Made by a program: the position numbers and the translations under genes. From positions 62,001 through 126,000 of the forward strand of contig NZ_CP058215.1 of NCBI RefSeq assembly GCF_013388255.1: DNA of 64,000 nt, read 5' to 3'. Under the pieces are notes generated by a model. The model made no database searches. It saw only the letters and a program-made list of their open reading frames with translations, and was not told where the DNA came from. The stretch is from Methanolobus zinderi. Lineage in GTDB: Archaea > Halobacteriota > Methanosarcinia > Methanosarcinales > Methanosarcinaceae. Shown piece after piece: positions 16,956 through 25,080 of the stretch. Numbering within the stretch: the first letter of the stretch is position 1; the number at the start of each line of letters is the position of its first letter.

Positions 16956-18572
16956 TCATGATTCCGTTGCAGCTTCCAGACGTTCCTCTTCTGTAAGTTG
17001 TGAGAGGACAATATCCGGGTCGCCTACATCCACTATCTTGCCGCTTCTCATAAGAGCAACGCGATCACATATCTCCTGCAGGAAATCCATGTCATGAGAT
17101 ACTATGATAAATGTATCGCCCATCTTTTCACGTGCTGTGAGAATGGACCTTGTAACATCCTTTTTTGTGATGGGATCCATTGTACCGGTAGGCTCATCCA
17201 TTACAACTATTACCGGTTCTTTCATCAATATCTGGGCGAGGGCAACCCTGTGCCTTTCTCCTTCACTAATCTCATCTGACATCTTTGATAATATAGATTT
17301 TGCCTTCTCTTCGGTAAAACCGGTTGACATCAGAGTATTGATAGCTTTCCTGACAGCAAGCTCGTATGGAAGGTCGATACCGATTGACTCTGTCAGATTG
17401 TCAATAATGGTTCTGTGATTGTAGAGTCCGTATTCCTGATGCAGTATACCCATATACTGCAGTGCGCGTCCCCTGCATTCGGGTCCGGGTTTTTTCATAT
17501 CTATCCATTCGTCACCGACCCTGACCTGGACCTCACCGCTTGTCGGCTGAACTATACCCATAAGAATCTCGGAGGTTGTCGTCTTTCCGGCACCGCTTGT
17601 ACCTGCCAGTCCGAAGATCTCACTTTCCTTGACCTCGAAGGAGATATCATCAACAGCATATACCACACCCCTGCTGACAGATATATATTTCTTCACCAGG
17701 TTGTCCACCCTGATCAGAGGATCTCCTATCTCAACCTCGCAGCTCTTATCAACAGAGCACACACGTTGCATGAACTCCTTTGAGATATCAGCAGGATCGC
17801 CTTCACTGACAATGGCTCCGTCTTCCAGTATGATGGCCTTGTCAGCAAGGTCCTCCACAACATCGGACCAGTGGGATGTGATCACCATGGTCATATTATA
17901 ATCCCTGACAGCCTTTTCTATCACGTCGTGTACGACCTTTGCTGTACGTGGATCAAGTGTTCCTGTGGGTTCATCGGCTATCAGCAACATTGGATCCCTT
18001 ACAAGCTGACGTGCCAGCACAACTCTCTGTTTCTCACCACCACTCAGGTCACGGGCTACGTGCATCATGCGGTGGGAGAGCTGTACTTTTTCCAGCAGGT
18101 CTACGGCCTTGCTCAGTGCATCTTCACTGCTTACCCCGATCTCGGTAAGGGAATTTACCACATTGGCAATAACCCTGTCATCACCGTATAGCGCGAATGT
18201 GCGCTGGAGCATGATCGCGATCCTTTTGGTAATGTCCTTTCTCTTCGGATCGTGCAGAGGCATTTTGACAAAATCAGCATCAAATGGTTTTAAGGTGTCA
18301 CCGCCGCAGGCAGGACATTCTTCTCCTGTCTTGCTCGGAGGCTCTATATGGCCGCATTTCTCACAACGTGCCAGGTGATAGATAACCGAACCGCTTATCC
18401 CTTCATACTCTTCGACTCCACGCAGGACGTGCATAAGTACAGTCTTGCCTGAGCCACTTCTTCCCAGAATACCCAGCACTTCACCTTCATTGATACTCAG
18501 GTTGATATCTTTCAGAACTTTAACGCCGTCGAATTCCAGTGAAAGGTCTTTGACCTCAATAAATACTGCCAT
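16956..18572 (-). CDS. atwA: Methyl-coenzyme M reductase activation component A2
   Basis: Component A2 is a soluble twin ABC ATPase needed, with ATP, to reduce F430 nickel in MCR. The 538-residue product has two ABC domains: Walker A GILGRSGSGKTVLM (about residue 35), signature LSGGEKQRVVLARQL and Walker B LLIADEPTGTLDP in the first; GLAGTSGAGKTTTSE, a weakened signature ISEGERHRVALAQ and VIVVMDEPTGTMDP in the second. A four-cysteine zinc ribbon (RCEKCGHIEPP ... CPACGG) is inserted in the first domain. The ATG at 18572 follows GGCGGAGG, so the longer frame from 18599 is rejected. It leads the operon. Confidence 0.96.
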   Translation of the reverse strand: MAVFIEVKDLSLEFDGVKVLKDINLSINEGEVLGILGRSGSGKTVLMHVLRGVEEYEGISGSVIYHLARCEKCGHIEPPSKTGEECPACGGDTLKPFDADFVKMPLHDPKRKDITKRIAIMLQRTFALYGDDRVIANVVNSLTEIGVSSEDALSKAVDLLEKVQLSHRMMHVARDLSGGEKQRVVLARQLVRDPMLLIADEPTGTLDPRTAKVVHDVIEKAVRDYNMTMVITSHWSDVVEDLADKAIILEDGAIVSEGDPADISKEFMQRVCSVDKSCEVEIGDPLIRVDNLVKKYISVSRGVVYAVDDISFEVKESEIFGLAGTSGAGKTTTSEILMGIVQPTSGEVQVRVGDEWIDMKKPGPECRGRALQYMGILHQEYGLYNHRTIIDNLTESIGIDLPYELAVRKAINTLMSTGFTEEKAKSILSKMSDEISEGERHRVALAQILMKEPVIVVMDEPTGTMDPITKKDVTRSILTAREKMGDTFIIVSHDMDFLQEICDRVALMRSGKIVDVGDPDIVLSQLTEEERLEAATES

Positions 18573-18606
18573 ACGATTTCCTCCGCCTACCGGATGCATG
18601 GGGTTT

Positions 18607-18640
18607 ACTGTCCATTATATGTGTCTATGCATATATAGGC
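18607..18640 (-). promoter_or_regulatory. TATA promoter of the atwA-mmp operon
   Basis: Read leftward, the sequence contains GCCTATATATGC, a good archaeal TATA box with its core at 18632-18637. Transcription would begin near 18608, giving a leader of about 36 bases with the GGAGG ribosome-binding site before the atwA ATG. A second TATA-like motif lies at about 18613-18620. The assignment rests on motif spacing only. Confidence 0.5.
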
Positions 18641-18653
18641 AAATTACTTAATG

Positions 18654-18676
18654 GTTTTGTATTTTCAATACAAAAC
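18654..18676. promoter_or_regulatory. Perfect 23-bp palindrome upstream of the atwA promoter
   Basis: GTTTTGTATT (18654-18663) and AATACAAAAC (18667-18676) form a perfect 10-bp inverted repeat around TTC. It lies about 17-40 bp upstream of the atwA TATA box, a position suited to a dimeric activator or repressor. It has no T-tract on the leftward strand, so a terminator for the HAD gene is less likely. The binding protein is unknown. Confidence 0.5.
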
Positions 18677-18789
18677 TAATGATGCAGGAACCCTGTGATC
18701 CTGGTGACAACATTTTAATGATTTTTTAAATAAACTACACTTGGATTATTTAACTCAGTACATAAACATAACGCACATATTTAGCACTG

Positions 18790-19641
18790 TTAACTTCTAA
18801 AAACCGGCCATTGATCATGATTTTCTAATGTTTCTGAATTTAGCAAACTTTTAGCAACTGTTGCCACTTCAAGAATATTTCCGACCACCACATCCGCAGA
18901 TCTGCGCAGGACATCAGGCCTTTCATCACCCTGCTGCACCGTCAGAATACCCACATCCGCCGCCCTCAGTGCAAGTATATCGTTCATTCCATCCCCCACC
19001 ATGACCACGGAATCGTATTCTTCCTGCAATTCCCGTACAATCCTTTCCTTATCACGGGTGGTGGCAACCCCGTGTACAAAGCTCATGGGAATACCGATGG
19101 ACATTGCAAGTTTTTCCAGGTTATTGTAACCGTCTCCGGATGCTATGAAAACATCAACACCCATATCCTGCAGAGTTGCGATGGCAGCAGGAGTATCGGA
19201 GTACATTTTTCCTGCTGTGCTCAGAACATAGGGAATCATATAATCCTGGGCATCCACGATTATACCGGCAGCCAGATAGAAGATATCAGGGCAGTGTCCT
19301 CTAACATGGGATACAACATCGTTCACATCACTGACACAAACATCACTTTTTTCGATGATACCATATACCTCTTCAAGTTCAAAGGGCCGGCTTGCACAGC
19401 TTATGTCCAGTTTGATATCATATTGCTTGATCAGACCGTGGAGTGTAAGCTTCGGATCACAGTATGATACCTCTTCAAGATCGGCATTGACTATCACAAG
19501 TGCACGGTGAGGTTTCCGGGCTACCAGAAGAGTGGACTGGATATCCTCAAGTATCATACCGGTACCTGCGTCCTTTGCAACACGGTACATATGAAGCAGG
19601 GTACCTGCACTGTCAAAGACCACAGCCACTTTTTTTTGCAT
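18790..19641 (-). CDS. HAD-superfamily soluble P-type ATPase-like protein
   Basis: The 283-residue cytosolic protein resembles the phosphorylation domain of P-type ATPases without membrane parts (COG4087-like). Motif I is AVVFDSAGTLLHM, with the nucleophile Asp but Ala at the second position, as in P-type ATPases where that Asp is also replaced. Motif II is FIASGDGYNNLEKLA, a Lys is in TTRDKERIV, and motif IV is VMVGDGMNDILALRAADVGI, almost identical to the P-type hinge. Substrate and role are unknown; a phosphatase or regulatory ATPase is likely. The gene precedes the atwA operon on the same strand. The start at 19641 is preferred by similarity; a longer frame from 19698 exists. Confidence 0.78.
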   Translation of the reverse strand: MQKKVAVVFDSAGTLLHMYRVAKDAGTGMILEDIQSTLLVARKPHRALVIVNADLEEVSYCDPKLTLHGLIKQYDIKLDISCASRPFELEEVYGIIEKSDVCVSDVNDVVSHVRGHCPDIFYLAAGIIVDAQDYMIPYVLSTAGKMYSDTPAAIATLQDMGVDVFIASGDGYNNLEKLAMSIGIPMSFVHGVATTRDKERIVRELQEEYDSVVMVGDGMNDILALRAADVGILTVQQGDERPDVLRRSADVVVGNILEVATVAKSLLNSETLENHDQWPVFRS

Positions 19642-19760
19642 ACTCCCTGATTGTTCAGAACCATAATTACTTTTACGCTGGCAAAAGGATGTATCCATTA
19701 AGATCTAATTTGTATCCATAGATATATGTAGAAGCTGATAATAACCCTGTTCAGGATACA

Positions 19761-20474
19761 ATGCCATACAAGAAGCTAAAAACCGCAGTGCTGATCGGCC
19801 TGATCCTCATCTTCTTTACTACAATCTTCGCACCGGGCAGTACGGACTATCCGAAACTCAACCCCATGCCCTGGGATAATACGACGATCACGGTCTACAT
19901 AGATGATGAGAACGTTCCGGAGCACTACAGTCCAAGCTACAGGACTCAGGTGGAAAGTGCCTTGGAGTACTGGAGCAATGGCGGTAACGGCCAGCTTGAA
20001 TACACACCGGAATTTGTCATAGTCGAAGAGGACGATGCAGATATTCTCATAATGTGGGTCGAGAACCTTGAAGAGGATGCAGGAGTCCAGGATGGCGTTG
20101 CAGGTTATGCAAAACCCTATGTGATCAATGGCAGATACGAGCGAGTGGAGATCGTGCTGGAGGTGGGTAACTACCAGGGATATTCATGGAGGCAATACGG
20201 AGACACCACCATGAGAGACCTTGCCAGACATGAGATCGGACACGCCCTGGGACTTGGTCACAGCAATGACAGAGGAGATATCATGTATCCAAGCTACGAC
20301 CAGAAACTAGAAGCTGACCCGCTGCTTCTTGAATCCACACGTCCCTATCTGATAGCCGGCATGATCATAGCATCCTCGATAATACTCTATTACGGAATAG
20401 GATGGATACATTCCAGGAAGAGAAGGGAGAAGCTCGAGGAAGAGATTTTCGGTGATCAAGACGATGAAGAATAA
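19761..20474 (+). CDS. Membrane-anchored matrixin-type zinc metalloprotease
   Basis: The 237-residue protein has an N-terminal signal/anchor segment (TAVLIGLILIFFTTIFA), an extracellular metalloprotease domain and a C-terminal membrane helix (LIAGMIIASSIILYYGIGWI) followed by basic and acidic residues. The zinc site LARHEIGHALGLGHSNDRGD matches HExxHxxGxxH with a downstream methionine turn (IMYPSYD), the matrixin/M10-like pattern. TITVYIDDENVPEHY and ALEYWSNGGNGQLEY fit the N-terminal sheet. No pro-domain cysteine switch is visible. The 3' end overlaps the alkyltransferase gene by 11 bp. Confidence 0.85.
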   Translation: MPYKKLKTAVLIGLILIFFTTIFAPGSTDYPKLNPMPWDNTTITVYIDDENVPEHYSPSYRTQVESALEYWSNGGNGQLEYTPEFVIVEEDDADILIMWVENLEEDAGVQDGVAGYAKPYVINGRYERVEIVLEVGNYQGYSWRQYGDTTMRDLARHEIGHALGLGHSNDRGDIMYPSYDQKLEADPLLLESTRPYLIAGMIIASSIILYYGIGWIHSRKRREKLEEEIFGDQDDEE

Positions 20475-20832
20475 GACCGTTTTCCAGGCCATACTGCGCT
20501 ATTTTAGCGGGGAGGAAGTTGATTTTTCAGATTATGAACTAGACCTGTCAGAGCTTACGGAATTCCAGCAAAAGGTACTTACAGAGACCAGGAAGATCCC
20601 CTACGGTGAGACCATCACATACAGGGAACTGGCCTGTCGCATTGGAAAAGAAGGTGCTAGCCGGGCCGTGGGAGGAGCGCTTTCCAGAAATCCCTATCCC
20701 ATAATAATACCATGCCATAGGGTGGTCTCATCTTCAGGCACTGGCGGCTTTTGCGGGGAAAACTGCGGAGAGAAGGTCGAATTCAAGAAGAAGATGCTTG
20801 AAATGGAGAAAAAAGCCCTATCAGATAAGTGA
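20464..20832 (+). CDS. ogt: Methylated-DNA-protein cysteine methyltransferase (short form)
   Basis: This suicide enzyme removes O6-alkyl groups from guanine. The 122-residue protein consists mainly of the C-terminal catalytic domain: FQQKVLTETRKIPYGETITY, a DNA-binding helix SRAVGGALSRNPYPIIIPCH with the acceptor cysteine, then RVVSSSGTGGFCGE. The N-terminal domain of longer forms is reduced to about 30 residues. The ATG at 20464 lies inside the matrixin gene, preceded by GGTGATC; a GTG at 20452 is an alternative start. Overlap with the matrixin gene implies coupling. Confidence 0.9.
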   Translation: MKNKTVFQAILRYFSGEEVDFSDYELDLSELTEFQQKVLTETRKIPYGETITYRELACRIGKEGASRAVGGALSRNPYPIIIPCHRVVSSSGTGGFCGENCGEKVEFKKKMLEMEKKALSDK

Positions 20833-20879
20833 GATATAGTAACTATGAAGTCCTGCAGGTCAGTAAAAGAGGAGAGAAC

Positions 20880-22604
20880 ATGTTTGGGTGGACAGGAAGA
20901 ACGGTAATCGTTGATCTTGAGAACAATGCAGTTACCGAATCAAGGACAAAAAAGAAAGATGCTGAGAAGTTTTTAGGAGGCAGGGGAATTTCCTGTGCTC
21001 TGATGAGCCGGATGGCAGAGCCGGAAGTTGAACCATTAGACCCTGAGAATCCCCTCATCTTCAGCACCGGCCCGCTTACCGGAAGCGCTGCACCGCTTTC
21101 GGGACATTTCAGTATCTGCACAAGATCACCCCCTACAAAGGGTATCTTTGACTCCAACGCAGGAGGATCCTTCGGTTCGGAGATGAAATTTGCAGGCATA
21201 GATTCTCTTGTAATAAAAGGAAAGGCAGAAAATCCTGTTTATCTGCATATAGAGGATGAGGAAGTAGAGATACTGCCTGCGGACCACCTATGGGGGAAGA
21301 ATACCGCTGAAACCACCAGCCTGCTGGAACCTAAGGGAAAAGTTGCATGCATAGGCAGGGCCGGAGAGATAATGCTCCCCATGGCCAGTATGGTAAATGA
21401 CAGAATATACGGGGCCCGCGGAGGACACGGAGCTGTTGCAGGTTCAAAGAATCTCAAGGCTGTGGTTATAAAGGGAAGCAATAAACCTGAGGTCGCAGAC
21501 AGGGATGCTTTTGAAAAGTCAGTGGAAAAGGCAAACAGACTGCTGGTTGCAAATCCGCCTGCATCCAAAGGACTCGCAGAGTACGGGACACCGGTATTTG
21601 TGAACCTGCTCAACTATATGGGAATCCTGCCTGCCGAGAATTTCCGAAAGAAGGATTTCCAAGGAGCTGAAAAGATCTCCGGGGAATTCATCGCTGAAAA
21701 CTATGAGATCAACAAAACTCCATGTGATGCCTGCCCCATTGGTTGCAGGAGAACATTTACCGATGGAACACCCGTACCCGACTATGATGCCATCTGGGCT
21801 TTCGGGCCGAATCTGGGCAACAGCGACCTGAAGACGATTATCGAACTTAACAACATCTGCCTTGATTACGGCATGGACCCGGTATCATGTGGTGCTTCAA
21901 TTGCTTCATATATGGAACTGAACTCCTTTACAGTCGGGGATATCGACCTGAAAGCCACACTTACAGGAATAGGAGAGGGAAAAAGTGAGCTTTCAAGGGG
22001 CTCTCATGCTTACCTCTGCTCACAGGGTGCCACAGATATCGACATGAGTGTCATGGGACTTGAGATACCGGGATATGATCCCGGAGCTTCGGCCGGTATG
22101 GCCCTTGCATATGCAACGTCCAACAAAGGAGCCTGCCATTTGAATGCATTCATGATCGCACCCGAGGTTATGGGTAAACCCATGCTGCTCAAAAGACAGA
22201 GTTTCGATGGCAAGGCCGCACTTGTGCAGTACTTCCAGAACCTTGCAGCGGTCATCGATTCACTCGTACTCTGCCCTTTTGCATTCTTTGCCATGAGTGA
22301 GGTTGAGCTTGTATCCCTTCTTAATGCTGCAACAGGCATGGATTATTCCGCAGAGGAACTGTTGCAGGCGGGAGAGCGAATATACAACCTTGAAAGAATC
22401 CTTAACAGGACAGATGGCGCCCATGAAAAGGAAGACATTTTGCCCGGAAGGTTCTTCGGGGAGGACGGTATCGACAGGGAGCAGTTCAGGAATGCCTTAT
22501 CGGACTACTATCATTTCAGAGGATGGGATACGAACGGAGTTCCGACAGGGGAAAAACTTAAGGAGCTGGATATTGCAGTAAAAAATGAGACTGAATTTGC
22601 TTAA
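20880..22604 (+). CDS. Tungsten-containing aldehyde:ferredoxin oxidoreductase family protein
   Basis: AOR-family enzymes oxidise aldehydes with ferredoxin using a tungstopterin and a [4Fe-4S] cluster. The 574-residue protein has the full length: N-terminal FGWTGRTVIVDLENN, LGGRGISCALM, PLIFSTGPLTGSAAPLSGHF, then NDRIYGARGGHGAVAGSKNL, the cluster ligands in CDACPIGCRR and the final cysteine in IDSLVLCPFAFF. Substrate specificity (aldehyde, formaldehyde, glyceraldehyde-3-phosphate or other) cannot be told. The ATG at 20880 follows AGAGGAGAG; the longer frame from 20829 overlaps ogt and is rejected. Confidence 0.9.
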   Translation: MFGWTGRTVIVDLENNAVTESRTKKKDAEKFLGGRGISCALMSRMAEPEVEPLDPENPLIFSTGPLTGSAAPLSGHFSICTRSPPTKGIFDSNAGGSFGSEMKFAGIDSLVIKGKAENPVYLHIEDEEVEILPADHLWGKNTAETTSLLEPKGKVACIGRAGEIMLPMASMVNDRIYGARGGHGAVAGSKNLKAVVIKGSNKPEVADRDAFEKSVEKANRLLVANPPASKGLAEYGTPVFVNLLNYMGILPAENFRKKDFQGAEKISGEFIAENYEINKTPCDACPIGCRRTFTDGTPVPDYDAIWAFGPNLGNSDLKTIIELNNICLDYGMDPVSCGASIASYMELNSFTVGDIDLKATLTGIGEGKSELSRGSHAYLCSQGATDIDMSVMGLEIPGYDPGASAGMALAYATSNKGACHLNAFMIAPEVMGKPMLLKRQSFDGKAALVQYFQNLAAVIDSLVLCPFAFFAMSEVELVSLLNAATGMDYSAEELLQAGERIYNLERILNRTDGAHEKEDILPGRFFGEDGIDREQFRNALSDYYHFRGWDTNGVPTGEKLKELDIAVKNETEFA

Positions 22605-22617
22605 TGAGTACTGATAT

Positions 22618-22699
22618 AACCGGAATTGATGAAAAACAAACAATTTGATTTATATAGTTGAATGTTTAACTTAGTGCCTGCTATAAAATGGTTCCGGTT
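22618..22699. repeat. Inverted repeat around the eIF5A promoter
   Basis: AACCGGAA at 22618-22625 and TTCCGGTT at 22692-22699 are perfect 8-bp inverted copies 66 bases apart. A TATA-like TTTATATAG near 22650 lies between them, so the pair flanks the likely eIF5A promoter. It may be an operator pair or coincidence. Confidence 0.25.
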
Positions 22700-22791
22700 T
22701 CTGTATTCAGAGGTAAATTTGATATACTGAACAGGGAATTATACAGCAAAATCATTATCACTAATATATTTTCGAATCGGAGGATTACAAA

Positions 22792-23175
22792 ATGAAAGTG
22801 CAAGTTGAAGTAAAAGAGCTCAAAGAAGGAAAATACGTCATTGTGGATGATGAGCCCTGTGTGATCAAAAGCATATCCAAATCCAAGCCGGGAAAGCATG
22901 GTTCTGCAAAGGCAAGGATCGATGTCATCGGCCTTTTTGACGGACAGAAGAGATCCATTGTAGGTCCTGTTACTGATAAGGTCTACGTACCGATCGTCGA
23001 GAGAAAGACTGCACAGGTACTCAGCGTATCCGGCGACATTGCCCAGCTAATGGACATGGGAGACTTCTCCACCTTCGAGATCACCATACCAGAAGAATAC
23101 AAGGACAGGGTCAACGAAGGAGAAGAGATCACCTACCTTACAGCAATGGGCAAAATGAAGATCGATATGAGATAA
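22792..23175 (+). CDS. eif5A: Translation factor aIF5A
   Basis: The 127-residue factor stimulates peptide bond formation and elongation at difficult sequences. The hypusine/deoxyhypusine site is in SKSKPGKHGSAKARI (lysine of PGKHG), within the N-terminal SH3-like domain; the C-terminal OB domain begins around KTAQVLSVSGDIAQLMDMG. A clear ribosome-binding site (CGGAGG) lies 8 bases before the ATG. An agmatinase gene follows after 29 bases, linking the factor to polyamine supply for its own modification. Confidence 0.97.
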   Translation: MKVQVEVKELKEGKYVIVDDEPCVIKSISKSKPGKHGSAKARIDVIGLFDGQKRSIVGPVTDKVYVPIVERKTAQVLSVSGDIAQLMDMGDFSTFEITIPEEYKDRVNEGEEITYLTAMGKMKIDMR

Positions 23176-23200
23176 TCGATCTCATTTCCTCACTCTTTTT
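23168..23200 (+). terminator. Hairpin plus T-rich tract after aIF5A
   Basis: TGAGAT (23168-23173) and ATCTCA (23179-23184) form a 6-bp stem overlapping the aIF5A stop, followed by TTTCCTCACTCTTTTTT. This resembles an intrinsic terminator or attenuator between aIF5A and the agmatinase gene only 29 bases away. It might lower agmatinase transcription relative to aIF5A. Confidence 0.45.
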
Positions 23201-23204
23201 TATC

Positions 23205-24101
23205 ATGTTCCACAAGCCTGAGATGATGGATGCCCTGGCAGACTACGAATCTGCAAGGTATGTTATTTTCGGGGTTCCCTTTGACGGTACATCATCTTTC
23301 AGGTCCGGAAGCCGCTGGGCACCTGATGCCATGAGGCAGGCTTCCGAGAATTTCGAGACCTATAACCATCATTTTGATATTGACTACCAGGACCTGCTCA
23401 TACACGATGCAGGGAATCTGGAACATTATAGCACCGTGGACGATACCCTGCAGGAACTTTCCTTTGCCGTGGAGCCCATTGTTGCTGACGGGAAGATCCC
23501 CATAATGCTTGGCGGTGAGCACTCACTCACCCTTCCCTGTGTGAAAGCATGTGCAAAATACTCAGAAGAGGATATCGGCTTTGTGGTACTGGATGCACAT
23601 TTCGACCTTCGCGAGGAGTACAGCGGAGTAAAGTACAGCCATGCCTGTGTCTCCCGGCACATCCTCAACGAAGTAACGGACAAGTATGTTACCATCGGTG
23701 TTCGCAGCGGTCCCAGGGAAGAATGGACCTATGCAAGGGAAAACGGGATCAAATATTATACACCCGATAATGTCCGCGAGAAGGGAATAAAGGAAGTACT
23801 CTCAGAAATCATCGATTACCTGGGAAGCTCAAAGATATATCTTTCACTGGATATGGACGCGCTGGACCCCGCATATGCTCCGGGCCTGGGTACACCTGAA
23901 CCCTTCGGACTCAGCGATATTGAGGTAAGAGATGTCATACACAGCCTTGCACCAAGATCGATAGGATTTGATATCGTGGAGATTGCACCTGAATATGACA
24001 GTGGCCAGACTGCCCTGCTCGGCACAAAAATGCTCAGGGAATTTATTGCAGCCCATGCTTCAGACGATTCCAAAAATAGTTTAAATAAAAGAGATAAATG
24101 A
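23205..24101 (+). CDS. speB: Agmatinase (ureohydrolase family)
   Basis: The 298-residue protein belongs to the arginase/agmatinase family; agmatinase releases urea from agmatine to give putrescine. The binuclear manganese motifs are GGEHSLTLP, VLDAHFDLREEY and LSLDMDALDPAYAPGLGTPE. SSFRSGSRWAPDAMRQAS is the usual N-terminal region. Agmatinase rather than arginase is inferred from the archaeal sequence style and the aIF5A neighbour. No ribosome-binding site precedes the ATG; the upstream bases are a T-rich tract. A longer or leaderless start was not evident. Confidence 0.88.
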   Translation: MFHKPEMMDALADYESARYVIFGVPFDGTSSFRSGSRWAPDAMRQASENFETYNHHFDIDYQDLLIHDAGNLEHYSTVDDTLQELSFAVEPIVADGKIPIMLGGEHSLTLPCVKACAKYSEEDIGFVVLDAHFDLREEYSGVKYSHACVSRHILNEVTDKYVTIGVRSGPREEWTYARENGIKYYTPDNVREKGIKEVLSEIIDYLGSSKIYLSLDMDALDPAYAPGLGTPEPFGLSDIEVRDVIHSLAPRSIGFDIVEIAPEYDSGQTALLGTKMLREFIAAHASDDSKNSLNKRDK

Positions 24102-24123
24102 TGAAAGAATAGTAAGCTTTCAT
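24101..24123. terminator. Hairpin between speB and the first lipoprotein gene
   Basis: ATGAAAG (24101-24107) pairs with CTTTCAT (24117-24123) around a 9-base loop. It spans the convergent stops of speB and the lipoprotein gene and may end both transcripts. A similar but stronger hairpin ends the paralogous lipoprotein gene. Confidence 0.4.
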
Positions 24124-24905
24124 TCAGAAGTTACGTTCACAAGCTCAAATTCCTCATCTGAACCCCTTACAGCTATTTCCTTAATCAGCCCCACATTTTC
24201 TGCATAATACTTGTTAACTTCATAACCCATTTCAAGATCAGACCATTGCCTGATAAGAAGGCTGTTCTCAAAGGACCCATACGGTACTGTTACATTCTCT
24301 GTAAGGCTGACCACTGCAGCCTGATCCTCAAGTCTGTTTTCATAATATACCTGTCTGTATGCAAGTCCCGGCTGCGGATCACCAAACATTACGATACCAG
24401 GCTCCGCACCATCCACACCGGCTTCCCAGGAACCTTCGGTACTTACAACCTCACCATTATCATAATCTTTTACATCTTTTCCAAAATACCAGACATTTCC
24501 GTCTACATCCTGTGCATACCAGCTATCAGTCTCTTCAACAAGTTCTCCGTCAAATGACTCGCTTTGCCTGACAACGGTTGTGGTCACTCCCATTACATCC
24601 TTTGTCTGGTCGGTCACATATACTTCGATATCCGTATCAGTAGTTTGGACCTGTCCTTCATAAACAAAAGTCGTTCCTGGCTCCAGCGGAAAGTACCGAT
24701 TGTCCACACTTTCCACAAAATCAGCAGTATCTACCATGTCTACGGACGCTTCATCTGCACTGTTTGTTTCGTTGGCCATTCCTTCATCTGTCGTTTCCTG
24801 GACAGGTGCATCTTCAGAATCGGAATTATCAGTACAACCCGATGCAAAGATAACCAGCAATGTCAGGAAAACTAGCATTGCATTTCTTACAAGTCTTTGT
24901 TTCAA
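24120..24905 (-). CDS. Secreted lipoprotein, paralog A
   Basis: The 261-residue protein has a short basic N-terminus, a hydrophobic signal and a lipobox (FASGCTDN), an acidic linker, then a beta-rich domain: YFPLEPGTTFVYEGQ, a WYAQDVDGNVWYFGKDV segment and a C-terminal KYYAENVGLIKEI strand. The domain looks like a lipoprotein-type beta sheet seen in secreted proteins of unknown function. I placed the start at TTG 24905, which aligns with the ATG of paralog B and follows GGGGGA; the ATG-led frame from 24944 adds 13 unlike residues. Paralog B (25073-25909) lies directly upstream, so this is a tandem duplication. Confidence 0.75.
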   Translation of the reverse strand: MKQRLVRNAMLVFLTLLVIFASGCTDNSDSEDAPVQETTDEGMANETNSADEASVDMVDTADFVESVDNRYFPLEPGTTFVYEGQVQTTDTDIEVYVTDQTKDVMGVTTTVVRQSESFDGELVEETDSWYAQDVDGNVWYFGKDVKDYDNGEVVSTEGSWEAGVDGAEPGIVMFGDPQPGLAYRQVYYENRLEDQAAVVSLTENVTVPYGSFENSLLIRQWSDLEMGYEVNKYYAENVGLIKEIAVRGSDEEFELVNVTSE

Positions 24906-25048
24906 AGTACATTCCCCCTTATCCCCGGACATAAAAAATGTCATATTAAATTCAGTTATATTTTTAAATAATAGTTCTGGTAGGATAATTTCTGATACAG
25001 GTGTAAATCATCTTTAAAAATTCCATTTCCAAAAAGTGTTCTAAAAAA

Positions 25049-25080
25049 CAGAATGAAAGAAAAATAAATCTTTCATTCTG
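25049..25080 (-). terminator. Strong intrinsic-type terminator of lipoprotein B
   Basis: A perfect 12-bp stem (CAGAATGAAAGA at 25049-25060 and its complement at 25069-25080) with an 8-base loop begins at the last codons of lipoprotein B. On the coding (minus) strand it is followed immediately by TTTTTT. This is an unusually clear bacterial-style terminator for an archaeon. Confidence 0.75.
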
